This document shows positions 37,503 through 48,500 of a stretch of DNA of 64,000 nucleotides, piece by piece. The position numbers and the translations under genes are program-made. Under the pieces are notes generated by a model. The model worked only from the letters and a program-made list of their open reading frames with translations. It was not told the DNA's origin and did no database searches. The stretch's first letter is position 1; every line of letters starts with the position of its first letter. The stretch is from Tachypleus tridentatus (taxonomy: Eukaryota; Arthropoda; Merostomata; Xiphosura; Limulidae): positions 67,176,447-67,240,446 of the forward strand of contig NC_134835.1 of the NCBI RefSeq assembly GCF_004210375.1. The letters run 5' to 3'.

Positions 37503-38153
37503 ATTGTCGGTTTTGAGTTCACCTTCAGACTCAGGGTCACATCTGGTACAGAAGGAATTACATCCGTCCCAAGAGCTGTGCTTACTCTGAAGAATCCATT
37601 TAAGAGATTCAATGTAAACAATCGCATTGCGGAGTATTTCTACTTTAGGAAGTTTCTGGTTTGGGTTAAGGCAAGTCCGCTTCTTTAAAACCTCGAATGC
37701 TTCGTTCACTTTCCGGAGTCTTCGTCTTTCCCGTAAAGTCGCTGCTTTCCGTCGGTTAACTGTTGTGTTCTTTCTCTGACAAGCTTTACAGGCCCATACG
37801 AGACATGTTCTTTGGGTCTGGTCAAGAGGCGCTGGAGCTAGAAAGTGACCAGAACGTTCTGTTTTCATGTTTACTCCTGATGACGCTATAGGAGAAGCTG
37901 TACCCAAGACTGGGCCAAAACATTTCGTGACGTTTTCGGGTTTGAGTGATGAAACAAATGTCGTAGCTGACACAATTTTCGTATTTCTAGAACCGTTAAA
38001 GATGTTCGAGTCTTGAATTGGGATGTTTTGAAAACCCACAGTATTTGATAATTTGAGAGACGCTGCATTCATTTCAACTATTCTCTCAAACTTAGTCCTA
38101 GCTTCAAGGTTAACTAAACCACAAAAGATATTGTTAACTATGAGAATTATCAA
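37503..38153 (-). CDS. nau: MyoD-family myogenic bHLH factor, first coding exon
   Basis: Nuclear transcription factor that drives muscle fate by binding E-boxes as a heterodimer with E-proteins. Counted from ATG 38153, residues 117-125 (TCLVWACKA) form the Cys/His segment before the DNA-binding domain. Residues 133-152 hold the basic region with the myogenic Ala-Thr pair ([17 protein letters not shown]), and helix-loop-helix follows to about 189 ([31 protein letters not shown]). This is diagnostic for the MRF class rather than other bHLH proteins. Coding ends at 37503 before a GTAAGT donor (37502-37497), so at least one more exon lies further along the minus strand. The first 27 residues are hydrophobic and atypical; ATG 38072 (MNAASLKLS) may be the true start. 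Confidence 0.93.
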
Positions 38154-38450
38154 GTGCTTCCTATTTGCCTTAAAACAGCATCGCAGCTAAGAAATACAAA
38201 AGTCAAAATGCACGTAAGTTTCTCTTTCATTAGCCCTAGTGAGTGACAGAGACATGAGATAAAGGATAACTGACACACCCACTAAACCGGAGACTGGTTA
38301 GAAGAAAGTGACATGCTCAGTGGCGACACAGGTCTGGAGGGGAAACACGTTTGAAACTAAGACCACGTGAAGTCGAGACTTTATTTCCAGAGTATGTTTT
38401 CATCTAATTACCGCAGAAGCTTCTTACGTGTTTTTTACATCTGATGCACG
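38154..38450 (-). promoter_or_regulatory. Upstream region of MyoD-family gene with E-boxes
   Basis: CANNTG motifs lie at 38150-38155 (caagtg), 38364-38369 (cacgtg) and 38438-38443 (catctg). MRF genes are commonly auto- and cross-regulated through E-boxes, but such hexamers are frequent by chance and no TATA box or initiator was identified. Confidence 0.25.
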
Positions 38451-38582
38451 TAACTCTGAGTTTATTTACTTGAATGTTGTATTCTTAAGGAAGAATGAAG
38501 CTGTTCTCAACAGATATGTTAGGATAAATTTATTAAACTGAAAAAATTGGAAGATGATTTCGTTTGTTTGTCGGTTGGTTAT

Positions 38583-38650
38583 TTATTGAATACAAAACTA
38601 CACAATGGGCTATCTGTGCTATACCCACCATGAGTATCGAAAAATCAGCA
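38583..38650 (-). repeat. SINE family B, 3' fragment
   Basis: 'aaaactacacaatgggctat' to 'ccaccatgagtatcga'; the head is missing. Confidence 0.7.
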
Positions 38651-38682
38651 TATAAGAGAGAGAGCGAGAGTGAGTTTGTGTG

Positions 38683-38802
38683 TGTGTGTTTTCGTTTAGC
38701 AAAGCCACATCGGACTATCTGCTGAATCCACTGATGGGAATTGAGCCCTTGATTTTAGCGTCATAAATCTGTAGACTCACCGCTGTACCAGCGGGAGACA
38801 GG
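38683..38802 (-). repeat. SINE family B (b variant)
   Basis: Preceded by a GA/GT-rich simple run. 'cgtttagcaaagccacatcg', 'gggaattgagcccttgattt', 'caccgctgtaccagcggg'. Confidence 0.85.
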
Positions 38803-38809
38803 GAGAGAG

Positions 38810-40480
38810 AAGAAGGCCAATAGCTTGATCCCTCTAGAGTTATATAAAAATATTATTTCTATGAACAGGAAAGGGCATGCACAGTTTTATTTTGGCAGAA
38901 GGTTTTTGCACTGTGTCACACCCGTCTACAACTGTTGGCCCACCAGTACTGAACATTTTTCTACTTTAATGACATCATTGTAGTTAAATGTACACTATAC
39001 ATTGAAACAAGATAAAAAAAGTTTCTAAATCAAATAGAAGGTATTCATTAAGAAGGCGTTTACTAAGTATACTCAGATAAGATCTTTTTACAGTATTGTT
39101 GAATGATGGTAGAGATTAATAACGTATCGTGATGGGCGTAACTTAAAGTCAGGAACTTTATCCAATGTTTTAAAACACTTAGGTCAGTAATAAATGCAAG
39201 TTAGGCTAGGGTAAATGATAATTTATTTTTTATTCAGTTAGAATATATTGATGATTGCTGAGTTAGCGAGTCTGTTAGTCAATTTGTCAGTTAGTTGAGG
39301 ATTTTATCCAAGAGGAAGGAGTATGGCGGTTGATAGTTTTGTATCTGGGAAAGTTGAATGTCGGAGACGTGGAAAAGGATTGCTATGGAAAGGGATGTCA
39401 GTACATTTTTACACATTTAGAATCGCTAGAAGACAATAAAAATAAATTATTTTTGATTAATTTACATTCTAAAATCTTAATTACTTAGGCGCTACAGAAT
39501 GTCAGCTTAATACGAAAAACGTTTCTTCTGTCATCCAGGCACATCAGAAGAAACATAAGTTTTTGGAACAAAGACTACTTCATCAAATCCACATAATCAG
39601 ATCAACTATATGTAGGATAGTCAATTATTTTTTTCACTTTCAATGAATTACAGTGCTCTTCATTTTATCTCGGAATGCAAGAAACACACTTTCGGAAGTG
39701 AGCGGCTTAACATGTACCCAGTGTCTGAAAGAAACACACACACACAACACAGTTACACTGTGCGGATAAAAACAAATATTTGAAAACTTGTTTTATTTCT
39801 TACTTTTGCAGAATTGTACGACGAAATCAACTCTTTTCCGAGTGCTATAAAAATCATATATATTCCATCTGCGTCTGTCTATGGATAAGTACCACAGATA
39901 TGAATAGCACGCTTTTAGCATTATTTCTGTAGTTAGGCCAATCGTTTGGTGAACGTAAGGTTAGTACGTCGAACGTGTAGAGCCTTAAGTGTACTAGAAA
40001 TTGGATTCTCATTTTTACTGAATAATTTAAAAGAACTCTTCCAACGGTATAAACAATTACAACAGTATAGAAGTTATGAGTAAAGACATTTACGAATAAA
40101 TACATTGTGAAGCCATTTGCCAAGGGCATACATCGTGATGAGGTTCCCAAATGATACACATAGTAACAGGTTTAACAATATACTCATCAAAAATATTTTA
40201 CAACGTGTATGCTATACGAAGACATTTAAAAATGAGACACATGATGAAGGTGTTTCCACAGTATAAACATTATGAAGGCGTTCATAAAGTATACACAATA
40301 TTAAGTCTTTAGTGTATGACTCCCGGTAGAGGGCTTAAAAGGGAAAAGAGGTCTGACAGAGATTAACATTTTCTGTTTTAAATTTACTGATTATTTCACG
40401 AATAAATAATTGAAAATAGAAGAAAAATACTTTAAAGTTTCACATAATAATAAAAGCTAATTAATGTGGATGAGAAAAAC
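38810..40480. other. No gene; scattered low-grade repeats
   Basis: 39252-39290 shares 'gctgagttagcgagtctgtt' with 52110-52135. 39940-39975 ('gttaggccaatcgtttggtg') resembles 52213-52235. 40035-40315 has loose units of about 30-36 bp ('gaaggcgttcataaagtata'). These point to an unclassified dispersed repeat. No coding signal. Confidence 0.4.
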
Positions 40481-40483
40481 ATT

Positions 40484-40672
40484 TTGAAATAGAACCACTA
40501 AAGTAACTCGTGAAGAACACATAGGTGTACAGATATTGACAGTAATTTGAAATAGAACCACTAAAGTAACTCGTGAAGAACACATAGGTGTACAGATATT
40601 GACAGTAATTTGAAATAGAACCACTAAAGTAACTCGTGAAGAACACATAGGTGTACAGATATTGACAGTAAT
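40484..40672. repeat. 63-bp direct repeat, three identical units
   Basis: Units start at 40484, 40547 and 40610 and look identical: 'ttgaaatagaaccactaaag' ... 'gtgtacagatattgacagta'. 63 bp keeps frame, producing an accidental 21-residue repeat on the minus strand. Lack of divergence indicates recent expansion. Confidence 0.97.
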
Positions 40673-40832
40673 TTCAACACAATTCAACAGTCTATTTTCT
40701 TTCCTCATACAGTAAGAAGAAAGAAAGGTTACCCCTTAGCGAAACTTGAATATTTATTACACACTATACTTCCTGACGATGAACTCTATGTCGCATTGTC
40801 AACACACTTTTGTTTAAGTATGATTAAAAGTG

Positions 40833-40960
40833 CATGCCTTCCAGTGGCACAGCGACATGTCTGCCACCTTACAATGTCAGATGCCGGGTTAAAATACTTC
40901 TGGTGAGCAGAGCACAGATAGTTCATTGGGTAGCTTTGGATTTAACTTAAAAAAAAAAAC
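40833..40960 (+). repeat. SINE family B (a variant)
   Basis: 'ccttccagtggcacagcgac', 'atgtctgccaccttacaat', 'ggtgagcagagcacagatag', ending in a poly-A run of 11. Confidence 0.85.
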
Positions 40961-40969
40961 AGTAAAATT

Positions 40970-41550
40970 ACATATGAAATTTACATAGAGTTTCTGTATA
41001 GATATCGAACAAGAATAATTATGATATTTCATTCTATTAGATGTTGAGCCACTCACTGTTGGAATAGCAGCAGAGGTCTATGTTGCGGAGATGCGGATCC
41101 GTTATAAAATTGCCAGTCAATATCTTAATGTAGATATTGAGCGGTAGGGCGCTGCTCATTGGCTGCATCCCTTTTACTTAACAGCTCATAGTTAGGAACG
41201 ACAGCAGAGAGACACACCAGCTCTGTCAGAATTAGATAAAAAAGTACATATCTAAAGTTATTCTAAATAACTTATCATTAACTTCTAATCCGCTTTTAAC
41301 AAATAAAACGAACCTTTTTATACCTCTTCTTTTAATTCTAAAATTTATTGTTAAGGTACTGTAAAAGTTCCTTGAATATTAATTGCTACAGTGACAGAAA
41401 AACTTAAGTCACGTAACTCGTAAGATTTTTTTTTATTATTTTACTAATAAACATCTGTAGAGTTAATGTTAATGTTCTTTATGCGTCACTTTTAAAATTA
41501 ATATTCATGTGTCACGGTTTATTGGACTAAGAAGTTATTTTTAACAATGA
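40970..41550. other. No gene recognised; one mixed-composition patch
   Basis: 41090-41220 is less A+T-rich than its surroundings ('gagcggtagggcgctgctca', 'cgacagcagagagacacacc'). It could be an untranslated exon or promoter, but nothing ties it to a gene. Confidence 0.3.
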
Positions 41551-41557
41551 TATTTTT

Positions 41558-41933
41558 GTAAGTCAGCTTCTCATAACTTGTATTAACACAGAAAAATCAT
41601 TGGATCCGTTCGTAAGTTAGCTTCTCATAACTTGTATTAACATAGAAAAATTATTTGATTTGTTCGTACATCAGCTTTTCATAACTTGTATGAACATAGA
41701 AAATTCATTTGATCTGTTCGTAAATCAGCTTTTCATAACTTGTATTAGCATAAGAAAATCGTTTGATTTGTTCGTGTATCAGCTTCTCATAACTTGTAGT
41801 AGCATAAGAAAATCATTTGATTTGTTCGTAAATTAGCTTCCTATAAGTTTAATTAATATAGAGAAAAGTGATTTGTTTTTTCGTACATTAGCTTCTCATA
41901 ATTTGTATTAATATAGAAAAATCATTTTTTTTC
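41558..41933. repeat. 54-bp minisatellite, about 7 units
   Basis: Units start at 41558, 41612, 41666 and onward at the same spacing, each with 'gtaaatcagcttctcataac', 'ttgtattaacatagaaaaat' and 'catttgatttgttc'. The last units are more diverged. Confidence 0.92.
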
Positions 41934-42159
41934 TATTCCAAAATGAAAAGGATACATTATATGTAAGTGAATATTAAAGTAGGAAAAGTGCAGGTGATGA
42001 ATTAATTTTGTCAACGAACAGTTTAATAAAGATATTATCACGTGTTTTTATTTATATTTTCACTAACGTGCGTTAGACACGAAAGAGAATGAACTTACGT
42101 TTAAATCCACCGATTTTTGAAGTTGGAAATTCTTGAAAAAAAAATGATTTAGATAATTC

Positions 42160-42370
42160 AAATTCCCGTCGCGCCAAACATGCTCGGCCTTTCAACCTTG
42201 GGAGCGTTATAATTTACGGTCAATCCCACTATTCGTTGGTAAAAGAGTAGCCCAAGAGTTGGTGGTGGGTGGTGATGACTAGCTGCCTTCTCTCTTGTCT
42301 TACACTGCTAAATTCGGAACGGCTAGCGCAGATAGCTCTCGTGTACCTTTACGCGAAATTCAAAAACAAA
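42160..42370 (+). repeat. SINE family A, 5' truncated
   Basis: Starts inside the B box ('aaattcccgtcgcgccaaac'), then a complete body and tail ('tacgcgaaattcaaaaacaa'). Most of the tRNA head is absent, as expected from incomplete reverse transcription. Confidence 0.92.
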
Positions 42371-42982
42371 CCCTTATTTCTTTTCATTGCTGCTGCTTTC
42401 TGCCCTCTATTGTCAAATGAGTGAAATAAGTACAATTGACTTTGTACTGTTTTTATTTTGAATTTCACGCAAAGCCGATAGTGGGTGTCGAGATTTTTAG
42501 CATTATAATCACTAAAATTAACTGCCTAGCCATAAGCTGGCTACTCTATATAAATATTATGTAAAAACGTTTAACCAAACTTACAGAATGCGGACGAGAT
42601 ATTTTTTTCTTTAAAACGTCGACGTTTTGTGCTGTTTGACTTTTATTTAAAACAAAACACTAATGTATGTTATTCTAAGAATACTTGTCTTTTTGTATAA
42701 GATTTTTTTAAATTTTAATGTTTTTATTTTATTTTTTACTGTGAATAGTACTGTTGAAGTTTTCTTTTATTTTTAAACATGTTTCACCTTTACGTCATAC
42801 AACTCATAAGCTGCAAATACAATTCAGTTCTCATTGATGTTTTTTATTTCCGTTTTTGTGCGACATCTGCTTAACGACTTTAAACTAAAAAAAATGGAAT
42901 TTTATTATTACTGGTGGGCAGATGAAATATGATTCATTTTCGCATAGCGTTTGCGAATGACGCCACTAAGTTTAATTTACGA

Positions 42983-43520
42983 CCCGGGCGTGATCTAACG
43001 GTTAGCATGATTGTATGGTGAATTATAAGATTCGTTGTTCGTGGACCGCTGTCGTAAAAATACGCTCTGCACTTCTGGACTATGGGTAGACTATGAGAGT
43101 GACTATTAAATCTTACATTTTGGTTAGGTAAGATTATATAGTCTAAGAGTAAATGGTGGGTGTTGTTGATTAACAGCTTTACCTCTAAACCACTGGTTCT
43201 CATTCTTTTATAACAAGCCCCTTTTCGCACTGTTTGTATTTTCTGTGATATCTATTCATAAAATACACAGATACATAGCTGCAGAAATAAACTAATATGC
43301 CACTGTCACGAAAGCTTCAAACGTAGTGCGCCATCTATTAAGATAAACAAACATGTAAATATACAGAAAAGAAAATGTTATCTAAAATACGACTTAAATA
43401 CTAAGAAATGTGTGTATGGACATTCCACGCCTTCTCTCGGTGTGGGCGTGTACCACCCAGTTTGAAAACTACTGCTCTTGTCTATTGATTTAAACTTAGA
43501 GAAGGTTATAACCCTATTTA
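42983..43520 (+). repeat. SINE family C, split by a hAT MITE
   Basis: tRNA-like head 'gacccgggcgtgatctaacg' and 'gttagcatgattgtatgg', central part 'gtaaatggtgggtgttgttg' and 'attaacagctttacctct'. It resumes after the MITE with 'tctattgatttaaacttaga'. The two halves join at exactly the MITE target duplication. Confidence 0.7.
43191..43474. mobile_element. Non-autonomous hAT MITE
   Basis: Left end 'cactggttctcattctttta'; right end, complemented, 'cagtagttttcaaactggg'. Target duplication CTCTAAAC (43183-43190) and CTCTTGTC (43475-43482), 5 of 8 matching, with the right copy fitting the uninterrupted SINE better. 284 bp, no ORF. Confidence 0.65.
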
Positions 43521-43960
43521 TTACAGAGTAACAGAAAATTAAAATCGCTGATTTTTTCTAAGGAAAGGTTATACTGTATGAAGGAACTGTTCAAACTATA
43601 TTAAGGCAAGTCATATTATGTGGCAATTTTGTAAATGAATTATGACTTTGATCTAGGATTTATGCCCTTCACCCAGCAAGGAGCATGGCTTCCGGTTATT
43701 CACGCAATGACTAGTATAGGGGGTTTCCAACGATAGGACTCTTTTTACAGTATAAAAAACAAATAAAAAAAGCGTGTTGGAATTTTGTTTCTCAGTTTGT
43801 AAAACTATAAAATAATCAGTAGCTATTATATTCTAATAGTTAAAACTTACTTATATAGTTGTTATATTTACTAAGAACCTAAAAACCATAAGATCTCAGT
43901 GCAGATATCGTGTATCTTAGACAATGAGCCTTGTATTTTGTTTGGATGACTATCCTGATG

Positions 43961-44240
43961 TCTTGTTTGTTTGTTTTGAATTTCGCGCAAAGCTACACGA
44001 GGGCTATCTGCGATAGCCGTCCATAATTTAACAGTGTAAGACTGGAGAAAAGGCAGCTAGTCATCACCACCCACCGCCAACTCTTGAGATACTTTTTTAC
44101 CAACGAATAGTGGGGTTAACCATAACGTTATAACGCCCCCACGGCTAAAAGGGCGAGCATGTTTGGCATGACGGGGATTGAAATCCACAACCCTCAGATT
44201 ACAAGTCGAACGCCTTAACCCACCTGGTCATACCGGGTTC
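43961..44240 (-). repeat. SINE family A, 8-bp target duplication
   Basis: TCCTGATG at 43953-43960 and 44241-44248. Full-length antisense copy with head 'cacctggtcataccgggtt'. Confidence 0.95.
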
Positions 44241-44248
44241 TCCTGATG

Positions 44249-45129
44249 ACTTATGGATGGAATAAAAACGTCAAGAATAATTCTCATATAAAATTCACTG
44301 TTTTCCATTTTGAGTATATTTAGAAGATTTAACGTAATATAGTCTTTGACAATATTATAAAAGTTAATTTTAAATAAGAGTCAAACTAAATGCTTAGCAG
44401 CTGGACTTGTTAATAATATTAGTAATTTTCTGAAGGAGTGACGTCTCTCTTAACGAGAGGTTGTTTATTTATATTTTTAGTAACGTTTACCATACCACTG
44501 TTGGCCCTCTGTACATGGAGTTTAGTATTCTAACTTTGAACGGATCAGAAACCCCAATTTTCAGGAGGAGCCAGCTCTCATTTAGAACTACTAATAAGAG
44601 GGAGATTAAGGAGTCAGCTACAAGGCTACTTTTATAATATGCGCATTGCTAAAAGTGCGAAGAGTGTTTAGCTTCTTACTAGTACTCGAACCCTGGATTT
44701 TCTCATCCACAGCGTGGTACAATTAACGAGGTTGCACTCACTTGTTCCTTTACAAAGATAGAAATACAGAACTAGGAACAATGAAATCAACTAACCACAT
44801 AGCAGCAGGGCTAAGTTAATAATATGAAAATAATTTTCAATATCGAGCGATACTTTTTATCTCCAACACATTTATTTACAAACTTACAAATATAGCACTG
44901 TATAAACATCTATTAGGTCTCTCTAAAAACATAGACACCAACATACAAACAGTGTAGATATGCAGTATATTTCGATCAATATTGTGCCATTGTTTTATAT
45001 TATCAAACTCCTTAGTTATTTTCTGTGCACGCTTATTGGTTAACTGCTTTGTCCTCGTTTGAGCTATTAACGAACAACAACCAATAAGATTCTCTCGTTC
45101 AAAGAAACTAGACTCACTAGAGTGTTAAG
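44249..45129. other. Upstream region of the lectin gene, no other gene
   Basis: No coding or repeat signature recognised. Confidence 0.35.
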
Positions 45130-45136
45130 TATAAAA
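45130..45136 (+). promoter_or_regulatory. Candidate TATA box of the PAN-EGF-lectin gene
   Basis: TATAAAA, 127 bp before the ATG at 45263. A start about 30 bp downstream would give a 5' leader of roughly 100 nt. The initiator element is not clear. Confidence 0.35.
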
Positions 45137-45262
45137 CTCTAATCAAAACGTGCGTTTTCAAATAAACTGCCAGGGGTAAATACTACTGAATTTAGAAGCG
45201 TTAGATGAACACGTAAGAAAAATTCATTTAGAATAGAATAATTTTCATATCTACAAAACGTT

Positions 45263-45565
45263 ATGTTAGCTGAGAAGATTTATTGGATCTTCACCGTTGT
45301 TTTACAACTGGTTGTTGATTCCACAGGGACTTATGAGAAGTTGTATTATAAGCTGTTGACCGGTAGCCGGCAGACGAACAACATCTTGGAAGTTCTGGAC
45401 ACTGTCCAAACCATTGAAGAGTGTACCTTAGTTTGTAGTTACAGGACCACAGCTTGTCGGGCTGTTAATTTCAGCTACAAGAGTAAAGTTTGCGAGCTTT
45501 TAACATTCGTGGGAGAAACGGCCAATATTACGAATGAGCCCTTATTTTCCGTCTGGTCTCAAATG
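45263..45565 (+). CDS. Lectin gene exon 1: signal peptide + PAN domain
   Basis: 101 codons from ATG to SVWSQM, then donor GTAAGG at 45566. Phase 0. The ORF runs on to 45652, but those codons are intronic. Confidence 0.88.
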
Positions 45566-48500
45566 GTAAGGAAAAAAAAAAGGATTTCACTTCCAAAATG
45601 GCGTTTATCAAACTTGACGAAGTTCAGTATTTATGTAGAAACTACAAATTGAAGCATGTTAGTTTACTTTTAGATAATTACACAACTTCTTAATTGGATT
45701 TTATTTATTATAGATCAAACATTCACTTTAAAATTGTTAATTACTTCTTGTTATCTTTGTGGCTTAAAATAAACTTAGAAACTAGGTGAAAAAGTTGAAG
45801 AATATTACAGTTATATTCATTAAATGTAAGAGGTCAACATTTGAATTACTTTGAGAGAATCCAAATACAACTAACCTTGAAATGAAACAACCTTTTGCAT
45901 AAAATTATCAAATATTAATATGAAGCAAATGCATTTTACTTTGCTATTATAGAAACAAAACTGCAAATTTTAAAAGTAAATATTTCTTAGATTTCAAGAT
46001 ATTTTGAAGTTGCAACATAGCATAAACACAATTTATATTTTTTAATGAAAATATTAATGAACATTAAGTTTTCTCTCAAATTTTAAATGTACATGAAATA
46101 CACGATATTTGGCCTTCCAGAGTATAATCTTGATTTTGTATTGTAGCTTATTAACTTTAACGGACACCCAGAAGACAATTCTAAAGTTATTCTAAAATCT
46201 TCCAATGAATAAGCAGTAAGTTTTCGAACCTCCAACGCTAAAGTCCGTAGTTCGATTCTCCGAGGTTGGTAAAGTAAAGATGGCCCAATGTGCAGTTTTC
46301 CTCTGGGAACAAAACAGGAAATATAAAGAGGTTATTCTAAAACAATGTAAGAAGCGCAAATTTCTTGATGACTCTAGGAACAAACGTGTCCATTTCATAA
46401 TACAAATATTTGTAATGCCCCCCACCCACAGTGGTATGTCTTCCGATTTGTACTGCTGTAAATCAAGTTTTGTTGTGAGTAGCGCACATATATCCCCTGT
46501 TTTCTTTCCCCTGACGTTCACGTACTTGTTTTTGTCTTTCAATTTGAGACGTAGTTTGTCTTTCACTTATCGTAAGCAACTGTTTCGGGAATTTGAAATG
46601 GAAAAGACGAAATTCGAGGAAATATAGCGTAACGCAAGCAGCGAGCTAAGACTAATAGTTTTCCATGTATAATCAGGGTTTAGGGTTCTGTATGTTACCA
46701 GATCCATTCTTTATCGTTTTCACTCAGTGCTGGACTCAGTGCTAGGTATTCCAATTTCTATCACTCATTTTTTTTAGCCAAACAATATTTTTTTTTGTTT
46801 AAAAACATTGTCAAATATTATATTTCAAAGTTCAATTTTATAAAGTTTACCTCTGAAGAAGAAACGGCTCAGGTTATAGGTTTCTTATGATTTTGTATTG
46901 TTTGTTTTTGAATTTCACGCAAAGCTACACGAGGGCTATCTGCGCTAGCCGTTCTCAATTTTGCAGTGTAAGACTAGAGGGAAGGCAGCTAGTCATCACC
47001 ACCCACCGCTAACTCTTGGGCTACTCTTTTACCAACGAATAGTGGGATTGACCATCACATTATAACGTTCCCATGGCTGAAAGGGCGAGCATGTTTGGTA
47101 TGACGGGGATTCGATTAATCTTATGTGATTATTTAACATTTAAGATGGGGGCACATCGACTTTTTAAACACATCTTTATTTTTCTGAGCTATTTATGCAC
47201 AAGACTGTTTATGGGTCATGAATTTGTTAGTTACATGTCCTTAATAATATTAGGAGTTACACGAAACTATAATACAAAAATTCTATCAGTATTACAGTTT
47301 ACCTTAGTAATTACTACTGGAGTGTTCTACATATTTCACACAGGAAATCAGTTATTTCACCAGAAAGTTTTGTCCATTCTTTACATTGAATGTTGTAACA
47401 AGCTAAAACGTAAAATAGTTCAGTATGATGCGATGTGTGGAATTCACCGGCAAAGAAGCCAATCGAGTAAGAGTTAACATGGTACGTACGATAATTGTGG
47501 ATGCAAAGTGATGTGGTTTTCTTTCTACGAAAGTTTTAAATCACAAAATGTGTAAGAAATTAAAAACTAGAGACTCAAGCAGAGTTTTTACTGTTACTAG
47601 AAGACAAAACTAGTAAACATAATTCACAATCAGGAAGACCTAATAAATCAAATGTTCGGAGATGTTAGACGTTATAACCTTATAAACTATGTTATTTGAA
47701 CGACTTTATTCCGTGATGAAATGCGTTAATCATACGCTTACGCCTTCCCGTGGCCTAACTTAGAAATGACTCGCGATAATTCAACGGAATATTTTGCGAG
47801 TAAGAAGGACAGTGTAAACTTTTAGTTATGGTCAGACTGGAGAAAAAAATCCACTTAGAGCTGAAAGTTAAAAGCCAAGGCCAGTGTCGTTATCAACTGG
47901 TGTTTTCACGAATGAAGGCACCCTCTATCTTTCTAAACCTTGGACTCAGTTTGTCATGATTAATTTAGCTTTGCAGTGACATTATCCATTGATTTTGCTT
48001 TACTTTCCTAGTCCTTTGTCCGTGCCCCTCGCTAGTACAGTGGTGTGTCTACGGATTTACAACGCTAAAATCAGGGGTTCGATTCCCTCGGTGGGCTCAG
48101 CAGATAGCCCAATGTGGCTTTGCTATAAGAAAACACACACACACACCCTTTGCCCGTATGAAGAGATATAGGAGTAGGTACGTGGAAAAAAAGGTCCTAT
48201 GAAATATTTGTGTTTAATAACGTAGTTAGCACAAGCTGAACATTCAAGTTAATATTATTTTCGTTTATTAAGTTTTATACATGTTGTCGGAAATAATTAC
48301 TAAGACAAATTAAGATAATGAGAAATGTGTTTAGTGACGTCATCTAAATGCTTCTCTTCCTTCTTCTAGTTTTTGCGTTTACAGAAAACTTCAAGAATAT
48401 TTTAAACTTGTTTTTCTACGGAATCTACAGCAAACTAAATACAATGTATACCACAGTTATTATATACATGTATAAAGACACTATAAACTATTAGACTTAT

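Noticed and set aside
40457-40708. Minus-strand ORF with a 21-residue repeat
   Set aside because: Produced by three identical 63-bp DNA repeats in frame; not a protein signature.
42447-42475. Short 'ttttgaatttcacgcaaagc' match to SINE A 3' end
   Set aside because: Only about 29 bp; the following sequence does not continue the element.
46192-46627. Overlapping ORFs of 115-124 codons on both strands
   Set aside because: Cover diverged SINE B copies in the lectin intron; no domain and no splice context.
47073-47477. 134-codon ORF beginning in a SINE
   Set aside because: Starts inside the SINE A B-box region and continues into A+T-rich intron; no protein likeness.
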